From the NCBI GenBank assembly GCA_020636895.1, contig JACJWZ010000001.1, positions 744,001 to 808,000 of the forward strand: a DNA stretch of 64,000 bases. The letters are read 5' to 3'. Source of the stretch: Thermoleophilales bacterium (GTDB lineage: Bacteria > Actinomycetota > Thermoleophilia > Solirubrobacterales > 70-9). The notes under the pieces are model-generated. The model saw only the letters and a list, made by a program, of their open reading frames with translations. It was not told the origin of the DNA and did no database searches. Position numbers and translations under genes: made by a program. Within the stretch, counting starts at the first letter, position 1; each line of letters opens with the position of its first letter. This document shows positions 16,432-26,785 of this stretch, in pieces.

Positions 16432-17214
16432 TCATGCCCGGAGATCGCGGTCCCTGAAGAGCACGACCGACACGACCGTGAGTGCGACGGCGGCGGCGGC
16501 GAGGATGGCCAGGTGGGCGAGGTCGACGCCGGTGCTGAGCGGATCGCCGTCGGTGTAGTAGTAGAAGAACGTCAGGTACTTGGTCCAGTCGAGGCCCGAC
16601 ACGAGCGGCGCGAACCCGTTGAGCAGGTACCCGAGGACGGCGATGCCGGCGGCGACTGCGTTGGCGACCGCGCGGCGCCCCGTGCCGGCGGCGATCGCGA
16701 GCGCGAGGGCACCGCAGGCGAGGCCGAACAGCGCCAGGTGCGCGGCGAGCGCGGCCAGCTTCCCGACGCCGATACCGCCGCCGGCGATCGCCACTCCGGC
16801 GATCAGCCCGAGCCAGGTCATGATCGCGATCGCGACGACGCTGATGGCCACGCCCGCAGCCTTCGCGAGCAGGAGGCTGCGGCGCGAGACCGGATGGGCG
16901 AGGAGGAGGCCGAGGATGCCCGATTCCTCCTCTCCCGCGAGCTGCGAGGAGATCCCCGTGATCGCGGCCGCCGCGATCACCAGCGGCCCGTAGACGGCCC
17001 CGACCTCAGTCCGCATCCAGCCGGTGAGCGAGCCGTAGTCGGCGCCGCCGAGGAGCTCCGACACGCCCTCGGGCAGCTCGAGCTTGCCGATCGCGTCGCC
17101 GAGGGATGGGAACAGCGCCCCGGTCATGAGGACGACGAGGACGACGGCGAGCCCCGACAGCAGCGTCGCCAGCCACCGCTGTCGCAGGGTCATGAGCAGG
17201 ACCGGACGGCTCAT
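16432..17214 (-). CDS. ABC-2 type exporter permease
   Basis: A 260-residue membrane protein with about six helices and the ABC-2 layout: helix one near LATLLSGLAVVLVVLMTG, a long periplasmic loop, then LAGEEESGILGLLLAHPVSRRSLLLAK, the conserved coupling segment of the family, and a C-terminal helix ending FRDRDLRA. It pairs with the ATPase immediately upstream (ATGA overlap), giving a two-gene exporter of unknown cargo. Similar pairs are often multidrug or antibiotic exporters, but nothing here specifies the substrate. Confidence 0.9.
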   Translation of the reverse strand: MSRPVLLMTLRQRWLATLLSGLAVVLVVLMTGALFPSLGDAIGKLELPEGVSELLGGADYGSLTGWMRTEVGAVYGPLVIAAAAITGISSQLAGEEESGILGLLLAHPVSRRSLLLAKAAGVAISVVAIAIMTWLGLIAGVAIAGGGIGVGKLAALAAHLALFGLACGALALAIAAGTGRRAVANAVAAGIAVLGYLLNGFAPLVSGLDWTKYLTFFYYYTDGDPLSTGVDLAHLAILAAAAVALTVVSVVLFRDRDLRA

Positions 17215-18119
17215 GACCCTTCCCCACGATCGCGGTAGAGGTCGAGGAAGACCTCCTCGAGGTCGTCGTCGCGACTGCGGATCGCGCTCACATCGTGGGC
17301 CGCGAGGGCCTTGATGAGCGGATCGGCGGAGCCCTCGTAGCTGATCAGCAGGTGGTCGCCCTCGCGTCGCACCTCCTTCACACCGGGGACCCCGGCGAGG
17401 CCGGAGTCGCTGTCGCGACCCCCGGCCATGTCGACCTCGAGCCGGTGCACCGCCACCTGTCGAAGGTTCTCGAGCGTGTCGACTTCGGCGAGCCGGCCGC
17501 GGCGCAGGATCGCGACGCGGTCGGCCACCCGTTCGACCTCCGAGAGCGTGTGGGAGGAGAGGAGGATCGTGCCGCCGCGCGCCGCGGTCTCGTCGAGAAG
17601 CGCGTGGAAGCTCTGCTGCACCAGCGGGTCGAGCCCCGCGATCGGTTCGTCGAGGATCAGGACCTCCGGCTCGTGCATGAACGCGGAGATGAGCCCGATC
17701 TTCTGCCGGTTGCCGGTCGAGAGCTCGCCGATCGGGCGGTCGAGCTCAGCGCCGAACCGGTCCGCGAGAGCCTTCCGGACGGCGGCGCTCGTGCCGCCGC
17801 GCAGCTCGGCGAGGTGCCCGAGCATCTCGGCGCCGGTGAGGCGCGGGTACATCGCGAAGTCGCCCGGCAGGTAGCCGACGCGGCGCCGGATCTCGAGGCC
17901 GTCAGCGCGGCAGTCGCGGCCGAGGATGCACGCCGAGCCGCCCGTCGGCGCGATCAGGCCGAGCAGCATCCTCATCGTCGTCGACTTACCGGCCCCGTTG
18001 GGACCGAGGAAGCCGAAGACCTCGCCGGCGCGGACCTCGAGGTCGAGGTCGAAGACCCCACTGCCCGCGCCGTAGTCCTTGCTCAGCTTCGTGGTTTCGA
18101 TCGTCGCGGGCGGGCTCAG
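17211..18119 (-). CDS. ABC-2 exporter ATPase subunit (CTG start)
   Basis: A 302-residue ATP-binding subunit. It opens SPPATIETTKLSKDYG and continues into Walker A GPNGAGKST (residues 39-47), the Q-loop region GYLPGDF, a variant signature LSTGNRQ, and Walker B VLILDEPIAGLD. The first ATG in frame (17975) lies after Walker A and would destroy the nucleotide site. Upstream there is no in-frame ATG, GTG or TTG before a stop. CTG 18119 stands six bases after a perfect GGAGG and gives the canonical N-terminal length, so CTG initiation is inferred. A 17-codon ATG frame (18169 to 18116) ends with its TGA overlapping this CTG (CTGA). The stop overlaps the permease start by ATGA. Confidence 0.9.
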   Translation of the reverse strand: MSPPATIETTKLSKDYGAGSGVFDLDLEVRAGEVFGFLGPNGAGKSTTMRMLLGLIAPTGGSACILGRDCRADGLEIRRRVGYLPGDFAMYPRLTGAEMLGHLAELRGGTSAAVRKALADRFGAELDRPIGELSTGNRQKIGLISAFMHEPEVLILDEPIAGLDPLVQQSFHALLDETAARGGTILLSSHTLSEVERVADRVAILRRGRLAEVDTLENLRQVAVHRLEVDMAGGRDSDSGLAGVPGVKEVRREGDHLLISYEGSADPLIKALAAHDVSAIRSRDDDLEEVFLDLYRDRGEGS

Positions 18120-18125
18120 CTCGGG

Positions 18126-18130
18126 CCTCC
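18126..18130 (-). promoter_or_regulatory. Shine-Dalgarno GGAGG deciding the CTG start of the ABC ATPase
   Basis: GGAGG on the minus strand, six bases before CTG 18119, with no alternative ATG/GTG/TTG in that frame. It is the main evidence that the ATPase begins upstream of its Walker A motif. Confidence 0.8.
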
Positions 18131-18188
18131 GAGCGCCCGCCGCGCGGCGACCGCAGTCGTCGCAGTCATCGACGACTGATCATGGCAT

Positions 18189-18614
18189 TCAGCTCGTCGG
18201 CGGAACCGCCAGCACCGGGCGCCCGGCGATGTGCAGGAGCCGGTGGGCGACGCTGCCGAGGATCACCCCCGGGATGGAGGAGTGCCCGCGGGTGCCGACG
18301 ACGATCAGGTCGGCGCCGGCCCCGTCGGCGATGTCGGCGATCGCCCGGCCGGGGCCGCCGAGCACGATCACGCTCTCGACGAGCTCGGTCTTGATCCCGG
18401 CGTCGTTGAGCGCGTCGACCTGGCCTCGCACCTTCTCCTTGACCTCGGCCTCGGCGGGATCGGCGGTGGGCATGTCTCCCTTGGCAACGATCCGCTCGTC
18501 GATGTGCACGGCGATGATCTCGCCACCGGATTGGCCGGCCAGCTCCTTCGCGTGCTCCAGCCCGCGCGCCGCTCCCTCCGAGCCATCGAGCCCGACGACG
18601 ATCTTGCTGTACAT
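18189..18614 (-). CDS. Universal stress protein, UspA family
   Basis: A 141-residue single-domain Usp. It begins MYSKIVVGLDGSEGA and ends with the ATP-binding pattern G-2x-G-9x-G-S (GTRGHSSIPGVILGS), so it should be of the nucleotide-binding type. ATG 18614 follows a GAGAGGGAGAG ribosome region; the longer frame to 18683 overlaps the upstream oxidoreductase gene. It lies 14 bp from the stop of the FAD oxidoreductase and downstream of the cyd genes, so it may share redox control with them. Single-domain Usps bind ATP and modulate stress tolerance; no specific partner can be named. Confidence 0.92.
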   Translation of the reverse strand: MYSKIVVGLDGSEGAARGLEHAKELAGQSGGEIIAVHIDERIVAKGDMPTADPAEAEVKEKVRGQVDALNDAGIKTELVESVIVLGGPGRAIADIADGAGADLIVVGTRGHSSIPGVILGSVAHRLLHIAGRPVLAVPPTS

Positions 18615-18627
18615 CTCTCTCTCCCTC

Positions 18628-20073
18628 TCAGCGCTCGGCCCCGGAGAGCTCGCGCCACTCGATGCGCCGCTGTGACCATTCACGCGGCAGCGTCACGTTA
18701 AGGCGTTCGGCGACATCAAGCCACCTGACCGCAGCATCGAAGTCGTTCTGCTCGGCGTCCACTTCGGCGAAGCGCAGCGCCAGGTCGAGCGCCTCACGAT
18801 GGCGCGCCGCGTCCTTCTCCTCGCTGCCCACGGTGAGGTCCTCCAGCGGGTACAACGGGTCGTTCTCTCCCCCCGACCACTCACGCGCCAGGTAGGGGGC
18901 GAGCCAGCGGCCCGCGACCTTGCCCGGCGGCCACCACAGCGGCGCGGTCGACGCGGTGCCGGCACCGTCTCCCTCGAAGCGGAAGAACTCGGGTTCGTCG
19001 CCGGTCAGCAGGGCGCCGCGGACGACGGGGGCGAAGGTCGGGGCGGGTCCGGCGGCCCCCGCCCGGCGCCCGATCGCCGCCGCGGCGACGTCGGCCTGCT
19101 CCGCGGCGATCCCTCCCTGCTTGATCGGGAACCAGGTCGCGTCGCCGGCGCACCAGACAGCGTCGAGGCCCTCCACGGCCATCTCCGGATCGGTCCCGAT
19201 GAACCCGTCGCGACCCTGCGGGACGCCCGGGATGGGAGCGACGCTGAGCGACGGCAGGCTGACCACCTCGGAGGCGTCGATCAGCGCCCCGTCCTCGAGC
19301 CGCAGCATCCCGTCCGCGAAGGCCGCCGGGGCCCGCGAGAGGACCAGCTCGATCCCGGCGTCGGCGAGAAGCTCGGCGATGCGGTCGGAGGCCGCGTCGC
19401 CCAGGTCGAAGAGCGGTGCGGACTCGTGGGTGACGAAGCTGATCTCGACATGAGCCTCCCGCTCCCGCGCCTGCCGTGCGGTCATCAGCGCGAGCTCGTA
19501 CAGCGGGAGGGCCCAACGCACCGCGGCGGGGACGGCGAAGGCAACGTGACGAACGGCGCCGTGTTCGATCCGGTCGAGCATCTCCCCGAACCACTGGACA
19601 TCCTCGCCGCCGCCGAAGGTCCGAGCGCCGGGCAGCGCCTCGTGGCGGGCCGCGCCGGGGGAGAGCAGGAGCGCGTCGTAGAAGAGCTCCTCACCGGAGT
19701 CGAGAAGCACCCGTTGGCTGGATCCCCACACCTCGGCGACCCGGTCGAGGCGGAGCTTGGCGCCGGCTCGCTGACAGAGCTTCGAGAGCGAGATCCTTCG
19801 CGGGGCCTGCAATCCGAAGGGCGCGCCGACCGTGAGCGCCCTGAGCTCGAACTCGGGGGTCGGGCAGATCAGCTCGACGCCGAGGCCGGGCGTCTCCTGA
19901 GCGATCGCGAGGACCGCCTCGAGCGCGGCCACCCCGCCTCCCGCGATCAGAACCGAGAACGTCTCGCCGGGCGCCTGCGGCACAGGCCTGGTCATCGTGT
20001 TCAGGGCGCTCTCCGCGGACTCCATGTTGTGATGCTCTCGCCGGTCACCCGGCTGGGAAACCGTGGTCGCCAC
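18628..20073 (-). CDS. FAD-dependent pyridine-nucleotide-disulfide-type oxidoreductase (SQR/NDH-2-like)
   Basis: About 481 residues. An N-terminal FAD-binding motif is seen as VLIAGGGVAALEAVLAI, a second dinucleotide region near VRHVAFAVPAAVRWALPLYELAL, and the second FAD motif as GLDAVWCAGDAT followed by FPIKQGGIAAEQADVAA, the order found in sulfide:quinone and type II NADH dehydrogenases. Only three Cys are visible, none paired in the SQR manner, so sulfide oxidation is doubtful. The C-terminal ~90 residues are a helical extension. GTG 20073 has a GGGGAG upstream; ATGs at 20025 and 19995 are alternatives. It sits between the ZIP and Usp genes in the cyd-linked minus-strand run. Confidence 0.82.
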   Translation of the reverse strand: MATTVSQPGDRREHHNMESAESALNTMTRPVPQAPGETFSVLIAGGGVAALEAVLAIAQETPGLGVELICPTPEFELRALTVGAPFGLQAPRRISLSKLCQRAGAKLRLDRVAEVWGSSQRVLLDSGEELFYDALLLSPGAARHEALPGARTFGGGEDVQWFGEMLDRIEHGAVRHVAFAVPAAVRWALPLYELALMTARQAREREAHVEISFVTHESAPLFDLGDAASDRIAELLADAGIELVLSRAPAAFADGMLRLEDGALIDASEVVSLPSLSVAPIPGVPQGRDGFIGTDPEMAVEGLDAVWCAGDATWFPIKQGGIAAEQADVAAAAIGRRAGAAGPAPTFAPVVRGALLTGDEPEFFRFEGDGAGTASTAPLWWPPGKVAGRWLAPYLAREWSGGENDPLYPLEDLTVGSEEKDAARHREALDLALRFAEVDAEQNDFDAAVRWLDVAERLNVTLPREWSQRRIEWRELSGAER

Positions 20074-20097
20074 GGACTCCCCGCCGATCTCACGCGC

Positions 20098-20823
20098 TCA
20101 GGCTGGGATCTCGAGAGCGACGTCGAGAGCGAGCATCGCGGCAGCGCCCAGAACGCAGCCCAGTGCGGCGAGCGGGCGGGAGAGCCGGGCCGAGTCCGGA
20201 CCGGTCTGGACGAGGACGACCGCGATCATCGCGCCACCGGCGAACCCGAAGGCGAAGGGGAGAAGGCCGCCGATCGCGTCCACCGCCAGGTAGGCGATCA
20301 CCGCGCCGATCGGCTGCGGGATGCTCGACGCTATCGCGGCGACCACCTGGCGAGTGGGTGAGGCTCCGGCGGCGGCGAGCGGTATGGCGATGCTGGTCCC
20401 CTCGGGGATGTTCTGGATGGCGATCGCCGCGACCACGAAGGCGCCGAGCCCGGCCGTCTCCGACGCGTAGGCGGTCCCGATCGCGAATCCCTCGGGGAGG
20501 CTGTGGGCCAAGAGGACGATGAAGACGAGCGCCGCGGCGCGCCCGTCCCTGGTGCTCGCGATCTGGGCGCGGTCGATCTCCGCTCTGACCGCGAACATGA
20601 AGACGACGCCCACAACCGCGCCCGCCAGCGTCGGCGCAGCGCCACCTTCCCGTATGCCCGGGATCAGCAGCCCCGCCACGCCGGCGACGGCCATCGCTCC
20701 GGCGGCGGAACCGAGCAGCGCGGCCTGCAGTCCTCTCGACGGGACGCCGAGGGCGAAGACGGGAACGGCTCCGACGCCCGTGGCGATCGCCGTGACCATC
20801 GCCGCTGCGATCAGCTCGAGCAC
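20098..20823 (-). CDS. ZIP family divalent metal transporter
   Basis: A 241-residue membrane protein with about eight helices. The two signature ZIP motifs are present: HSLPEGFAIG in one helix and QNIPEGTSIAIP in the next, together forming the binuclear metal site. The His-rich loop between helices three and four is absent (it is acidic/Arg instead), which is common in bacterial ZIPs. Expected to import Zn, Fe or Mn. It lies 24 bp after cydC and may be cotranscribed, which would fit metal supply for heme-copper/bd respiration, but this is inference. Confidence 0.9.
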   Translation of the reverse strand: MLELIAAAMVTAIATGVGAVPVFALGVPSRGLQAALLGSAAGAMAVAGVAGLLIPGIREGGAAPTLAGAVVGVVFMFAVRAEIDRAQIASTRDGRAAALVFIVLLAHSLPEGFAIGTAYASETAGLGAFVVAAIAIQNIPEGTSIAIPLAAAGASPTRQVVAAIASSIPQPIGAVIAYLAVDAIGGLLPFAFGFAGGAMIAVVLVQTGPDSARLSRPLAALGCVLGAAAMLALDVALEIPA

Positions 20824-20847
20824 TGCGTCAGCCGATCGCGGGTGGAT

Positions 20848-22527
20848 TCATGGCTGCCTCCGTTCGACGGCTCTCGTGCCGCCGCTGGTGAGCCTGCCGT
20901 CGTGGATGCCGACGACGCGGTCGAACCCGCCGAGCAGGCTCTCGTCGTGCGTGATCACGACGACGCCGCGACCGTCTCTGGCTGCGGCGATCGCGGCGGC
21001 GACGACCTTCTTGGCGTTCTCGGCGTCGAGGTGCCCGGTGGGTTCGTCGAAGATCAGGAAGCGTGCGTCGGAGGCGAGCAGGCGGGCGGCCGCGATGCGC
21101 TGCCGCTGACCCCCGGAGACCTGCGCTCCCGCCTCGCCCACGTGCGTGTCGAGCCCGTCCGGAAGGGCATCGAGCCAGGGCCCGAGTCCCGTTGCCCGCA
21201 GCGCCTCCGTCAGCTCGTCGTCACCCGCCTCGGGCGCGGCGAGCGCCAGGTTCGCGCGAATCGAGGTGGCGAAGAGGTGGGCGTCCTGGGGCGCCAGCCG
21301 CACCGCCTTGCGCAGCTCGTCCGAGTCCAGCCCGCGGACGTCGGTGCCGCCGAACTCGACGGTGCCGCGATCGGGATCGCGGAAGCGCGTCAGCAGGTCG
21401 GCGATCGTGCTCTTGCCGGTGCCACTGCGCCCGACGAGGGCGACGGCCTCCCCGGGGGAGACCGTGAGCTCGGCATGGTTCAGGATCGCCTCCGACTCGC
21501 CCGGGTAGGAGAAGTCGACCCCGCTCATCCGCAGCGGGCCGGCGGCGGGAAGGGGACGGGGCGATGCGGGCTCGGGGACCGGGTCGGGTCGCGAGGTGAT
21601 CGCGTCGAGCCGCGCGGCCGCGTCGGAGACGGCGTCGACGGAGGTAGCGGCGGCGCCGAGTGGGGTGAAGATCTCAGCCGAGGCGAGCGCCAGCAGCACG
21701 AGCGCGGCCAGCACGACCCCGGCGATCTCCCCGTCGCCGATCGCCGGGATCGCGACCAGCGCCATCACGACGGCGGCTCCGGCGGCGACCGCTTCGGCGA
21801 GGCCGGCCGCGAGCCCCGAGGCCACCGCATCGCGGCGCATCAGCCGCGCGAGCCGCCCTCCGGTATCGGCCGTGCGCCGTTCCCAGTCCTCCTCTCTGCC
21901 GGCGACCGCGATCTCGGGTGCCGCCTGAACCAGCGTCGTCATCTCGGCGGTCGCGGAGGCGCGCGCCGAGGCCTGCCGGGTGCCTGAGCGGCGCGCGACG
22001 GTGCGGACGAGGAGCGGCGCGACGATCGCGCCCGCGATCAGCACCGCGATCATCGCGGCGCCGGCGGCGGGGAGGATCAGCCCTGCGGCGAGGACGGCGA
22101 TTGCACCGGCCAGAATCGCGGTCGCAACCGGCAGCACGGCCCGCAGGTAGAGGTCCTGCATGCGGTCGGCATCGGCGACGAAGCGGGAGAGCAGGTCGGC
22201 GTTGGAGACCCCCGGCAGTCCGGCTGGGACGAGCGGCACGAGCCGGCGGAAGAACCGAAGCCGCAGGTCGGTAAGGCTGCGGAAGGCGACGTCGTGGGAG
22301 GTGAGGCGCTCGTAGTAGCGCAGCAGCGAGCGCGAGATGCCGAAGAAGCGGACGCCGACGATCGCGACCCCGAGCGTGAGGATCTGCGGCTGCTGGGCGG
22401 CGCGGCTGATCAGATAGCCGGAGACGGCGAGGAGGGCTCCGGCGGCGCAGATCGTCAGCGCGCCGAGGATCGCGGCGCGCGTCGCCAGCGGCCAGCGGGA
22501 GCGCGTGGCCAGCAGGGCCTCGATCAC
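20848..22527 (-). CDS. cydC: Thiol-reductant ABC exporter subunit CydC
   Basis: A 559-residue half-transporter needed for assembly of cytochrome bd. It has six N-terminal membrane helices beginning LATRAAILGALTICAAGALL and SGYLISRAAQQPQILTL (typical of CydC), then the ATPase domain with Walker A GRSGTGKST, signature SGGQRQR and Walker B FLIFDEPTGHLD. With CydD it exports glutathione/cysteine-type thiols and affects periplasmic redox balance and heme insertion. Its ATG overlaps the cydD stop (ATGA). Together with cydA, cydB and cydD it completes a canonical cydABDC operon. Confidence 0.93.
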   Translation of the reverse strand: MIEALLATRSRWPLATRAAILGALTICAAGALLAVSGYLISRAAQQPQILTLGVAIVGVRFFGISRSLLRYYERLTSHDVAFRSLTDLRLRFFRRLVPLVPAGLPGVSNADLLSRFVADADRMQDLYLRAVLPVATAILAGAIAVLAAGLILPAAGAAMIAVLIAGAIVAPLLVRTVARRSGTRQASARASATAEMTTLVQAAPEIAVAGREEDWERRTADTGGRLARLMRRDAVASGLAAGLAEAVAAGAAVVMALVAIPAIGDGEIAGVVLAALVLLALASAEIFTPLGAAATSVDAVSDAAARLDAITSRPDPVPEPASPRPLPAAGPLRMSGVDFSYPGESEAILNHAELTVSPGEAVALVGRSGTGKSTIADLLTRFRDPDRGTVEFGGTDVRGLDSDELRKAVRLAPQDAHLFATSIRANLALAAPEAGDDELTEALRATGLGPWLDALPDGLDTHVGEAGAQVSGGQRQRIAAARLLASDARFLIFDEPTGHLDAENAKKVVAAAIAAARDGRGVVVITHDESLLGGFDRVVGIHDGRLTSGGTRAVERRQP

Positions 22528-24216
22528 GCGATCACCGGCTGGCCGGAGGTGGAGACGGGGGAGGGGTCGGGGCGCCTTGGCGCGCGCAGCTCGACGCGGC
22601 GGTCGGCCAGCCGCACGAACTCCGGGCGGTGGGCCACGAGCAGCGCGCTGCGGCCCTCGAGCAGATCCGCGGTGGCGGCGGCCACGGCGCGTTCAGACCC
22701 CTCGTCGAGGTTGGCGGCGGGCTCGTCGAGGATCACGAGCGCCCCCGGTCGCAGGAAGGCCCGGGCGAGGGCTATGCGCTGGCGCTGACCCATCGAGAGT
22801 TCGCGGGAGCCGTCGCCGATCGTCGTCTCGATCCCCTCGGGAAGCTCCTCGGCGAACGCGAGCGCATCAGCGCGGCGAAGCGCTTCGAGCACGTCCGCCT
22901 CGGAGGCGTCGGGAGCGGCGAAGCGGACGTTGTCGGCGACCGATGCCGGGAAGATCGTCGGTCGCTGCGGGATCCACGAGATCCGCCGCCGCCACTCGCG
23001 CGGATCGACGTCGGCGAGGTCGATCCCTCCACACGCGACGCGCCCCATGGCCGGGTCGGCGAGGCGCATCAGCAGGTGGGTGAGCGTGGTCTTGCCGGCG
23101 CCCGAGGGACCGACCAGCGCGACCGTCTCGCCGGGTTCGATCGCCAGCGTGAAGCCGCTCAGCGCCGGCTCACGGCTGCCGGGATAGGAGAACGCGACAT
23201 CGTCGGCGATCAGCGTCGAGCGCGCCGGGTCGGGACAGGGGCGCGGCGACTCGGCGACGCTGACCGCGGCGGGCGCGTCGAGGATCTCGAAGATCCGCTC
23301 TGCGGCCGCGAGGCCGTCGGTGGAGGCGTGGTACTGCGCTCCGAGGCGGCGCAGTGGCATGTAGACCTCGGGCGCGAGGATCAGCACCGTCAACCCTGCC
23401 GCGAGCCCGAGGTCGCCGGCGGCGAGCTGGACTCCGATCACCGCGGCTACGAGCGCTACGCCGATCATCGCCAGGAGCTCGAGCACCAGGGCCGAGAGGA
23501 AGCCGACGCGGAGCGTCCGGATCGTCTCGTCGCGGTAGCGCTCCCCGGAGCGCTCGATCGTCTCGATCTGCGCATCGGCGCGGGCGTTGGCGCGCAGCGT
23601 CTTGAGGCCGGTGACGACATCGAGGAAGTGCCCTGAGAGCACCGTGAGCGTCCGCCAGCGCTCATCCGCCCGGCGCTTGGCCGCGCGGCCGACGAGGACC
23701 ATGAAGATCGGGATCAGAGGCACCGTCACGGCCAGGACCGCCGTGGCGATGAGATCGCGCGGCGCGCTCCAGATCAGGATCGCGAGCGGCCCGATGCAGG
23801 AGATGACGAGCTGGGGCAGGTAGCCCGCGAAGTAGGCCTCGAGGGCGTCGACCCCCTGCACGCTCGCCGTCGCGAGCTCGCCGCGCTGCTCGCCGGCGAG
23901 GCCGCCTGGCCGCTCTCTGAGGAGCTTCGTGGCGAGTTGCCGGCGGAGTCCGCTCATCACCGCCACGGCGCCCCAGCGACCGGCGGTCTCGAACATCGAG
24001 GCGATCAGTCCACGGGCGACCGCGAGGGCGGCGAGGGCGATCAGCTCGCCGCTCAGGTCGGCGACGCTCTCACCGTCGAGGAACGCCCGCGAGATCACGT
24101 TCGCGAGCAGCGTCGCCTGCACGATCAGCAGCGCGACGGAGACGACACCGAGAACGGCGTCGATCGCCAGCAGCCGGCGGCCGGGCCCCGCGGACCTCAG
24201 CAGCCGGCGGCCGAGC

Positions 24217-24224
<8 letters not shown>
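22524..24224 (-). CDS. cydD: Thiol-reductant ABC exporter subunit CydD
   Basis: A 566-residue half-transporter, partner of CydC. Its membrane domain includes the conserved region RRADERWRTLTVLSGHFLDVVTGLKTLRANAR, a segment diagnostic of CydD. The ATPase domain has Walker A GPSGAGKTT, signature LSMGQRQR and Walker B LVILDEPAANLD. The start is GTG 24224, overlapping the end of cydB by eight bases, and the stop overlaps cydC by ATGA, so all three are tightly coupled. Confidence 0.94.
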
Positions 24225-25290
<1,066 letters not shown>

Positions 25291-25302
25291 GGTTATCGAA
25301 CC

Positions 25303-26703
25303 TCAGTAGGCGAGTGCCAGGTCGTCTTCGCGGGTGTCTTCCTCGCCTGGTTCCTTCTCCGGATCCGGGCCCTTCTTCGCTTTCTCGAGGAAGATCCGGC
25401 CGGCGATGATCGCCAGGACGAGGTACAGCAGGGTGAAGCCGATCAGCGTGACGAGCACCTCGAACGTGCTGACGGCGGGGGAGCCGGCGTCGGAGGTCTT
25501 CAGCATCCCGAAGACCACCCAGGGTTGACGCCCCATCTCGGTGAAGATCCAGCCGGCGGTGTTGGCGATGAACGGGAGCGCCGCGCCGAACACCATCAGC
25601 TTCAGGTAGGGACGGGACTCCTCGAGCTTGTTCTTGCGGATCAGCCACCAGCCGACGAAGCCGAGCACGGCCGCCAGGAAACCGACCCCGAGCATCGCGC
25701 GCCAGGACCAGTAGGCGACGGCGACGATCGGCGCGTACTCGCCGGGCCCGAACTTCTCCTGGTACTCGGCGTTGATGTCATTGATGCCCTTGATCTCACC
25801 GTTCGGGTATCCGGTGGTGATGTAGGAGAGGACGTTGGGGATCTCGATGTTGCGGTTCAGGCCCTCGGGGTTCGACTTGAAGTCGCCCGTGGCGAACAGG
25901 GATAGCCCGGCGTGGTCCTTCGTCTCGAAGACGGCGTCGGCGGCGGCCATCTTCATCGGCTGCTGCTCGGTCATCAGGATGCCGTTGAAGTGGCCGACAA
26001 TCACCGTGACGAGCGCGGCTACGGCGAGCGTCGGGATCGCCGCGCGGATCGAGCGGCTGAACACGCCCATCCCCGCCTCGTTGCCGCGCAGGATGTGCCA
26101 GGCGGAGATCGCGATCACCATCATCGAGCCGGTGATCGCGGCGGCCAGCAGGGTGTGGGCGAAGGCGTAGAGGGCGGTGCTGTTGCCGAGCACGGCGAAG
26201 ATCGAGGTCAGCTCGGCCTTCCCGTCGACCAGCTCGTAGCCGACCGGGTGCTGCATCCAGGAGTTGGCGGCGAGGATGAAGAAGGCGGAGAGCGCGGTGG
26301 AGAGCGAGACGGCCCAGATGCAGGCGAGGTGGACCTTGGGTGAGAGCTTGCCCCAGCCGAAGATCCAGAGGCCCAGGAACGTCGACTCGACGAAGAACGC
26401 GGCGAGACCCTCCATCGCCAGGGGCGCGCCGAAGATGTCGCCGACGAAGCGCGAGTAGTTCGACCAGTTCATCCCGAACTGGAACTCCTGCACGATCCCG
26501 GTGACGACCCCGAGCGCGAACGAGATCAACATCAGCTTGCCCCAGAACTTGGTGGCGCGCTTCCACTGCTCGTTGCCGGTCCGGTACCAAGCGGTCTGGC
26601 AGATCGCCACCCAGGCCGCGAGGCCGATTGTCAGGGGCACGAACAAGAAGTGGTAGACGGTCGTAATGCCGAACTGCCAGCGAGCGAGGTCGAGGGAGGT
26701 CAC
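25303..26703 (-). CDS. cydA: Cytochrome bd quinol oxidase subunit I
   Basis: A 466-residue heme-bearing subunit. It begins LDLARWQFGITTVYHFLFVPLTIG with His18 (b595/d ligand position), has the FALGVVTGIVQEFQFGMNW helix with its acidic proton-path residue, and contains the GRQPW motif before the last helices. The Q-loop is of the short type. It catalyses quinol oxidation with O2 reduction to water and is typically induced by low oxygen. The start is GTG 26703. The 82-bp divergent spacer to the DevS-like kinase is the likely control region. Confidence 0.96.
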   Translation of the reverse strand: MTSLDLARWQFGITTVYHFLFVPLTIGLAAWVAICQTAWYRTGNEQWKRATKFWGKLMLISFALGVVTGIVQEFQFGMNWSNYSRFVGDIFGAPLAMEGLAAFFVESTFLGLWIFGWGKLSPKVHLACIWAVSLSTALSAFFILAANSWMQHPVGYELVDGKAELTSIFAVLGNSTALYAFAHTLLAAAITGSMMVIAISAWHILRGNEAGMGVFSRSIRAAIPTLAVAALVTVIVGHFNGILMTEQQPMKMAAADAVFETKDHAGLSLFATGDFKSNPEGLNRNIEIPNVLSYITTGYPNGEIKGINDINAEYQEKFGPGEYAPIVAVAYWSWRAMLGVGFLAAVLGFVGWWLIRKNKLEESRPYLKLMVFGAALPFIANTAGWIFTEMGRQPWVVFGMLKTSDAGSPAVSTFEVLVTLIGFTLLYLVLAIIAGRIFLEKAKKGPDPEKEPGEEDTREDDLALAY

Positions 26704-26785
26704 GCCGAGAAACCTAACGGTTAGCTAAGACCTTCTGCCCGAGTCGGACCCCGTAGCTGCCTCGGTAGCCGGTACTGATACCGAT
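26704..26785. promoter_or_regulatory. Divergent cydA / sensor-kinase control region
   Basis: The only non-coding DNA between the cyd operon and the kinase gene. It is AT-richer than its surroundings and contains two short perfect inverted repeats: CTAAC-G-GTTAG at 26714-26724, eleven bases before the cydA start, and CGGTA-CTGA-TACCG at 26770-26783, directly before the kinase ATG. Either could be an operator; which protein binds is unknown. Confidence 0.5.

Noticed and set aside
18628..20073. Annotation as a true sulfide:quinone oxidoreductase
   Set aside because: The paired catalytic cysteines cannot be found; only a general FAD oxidoreductase call is supported.
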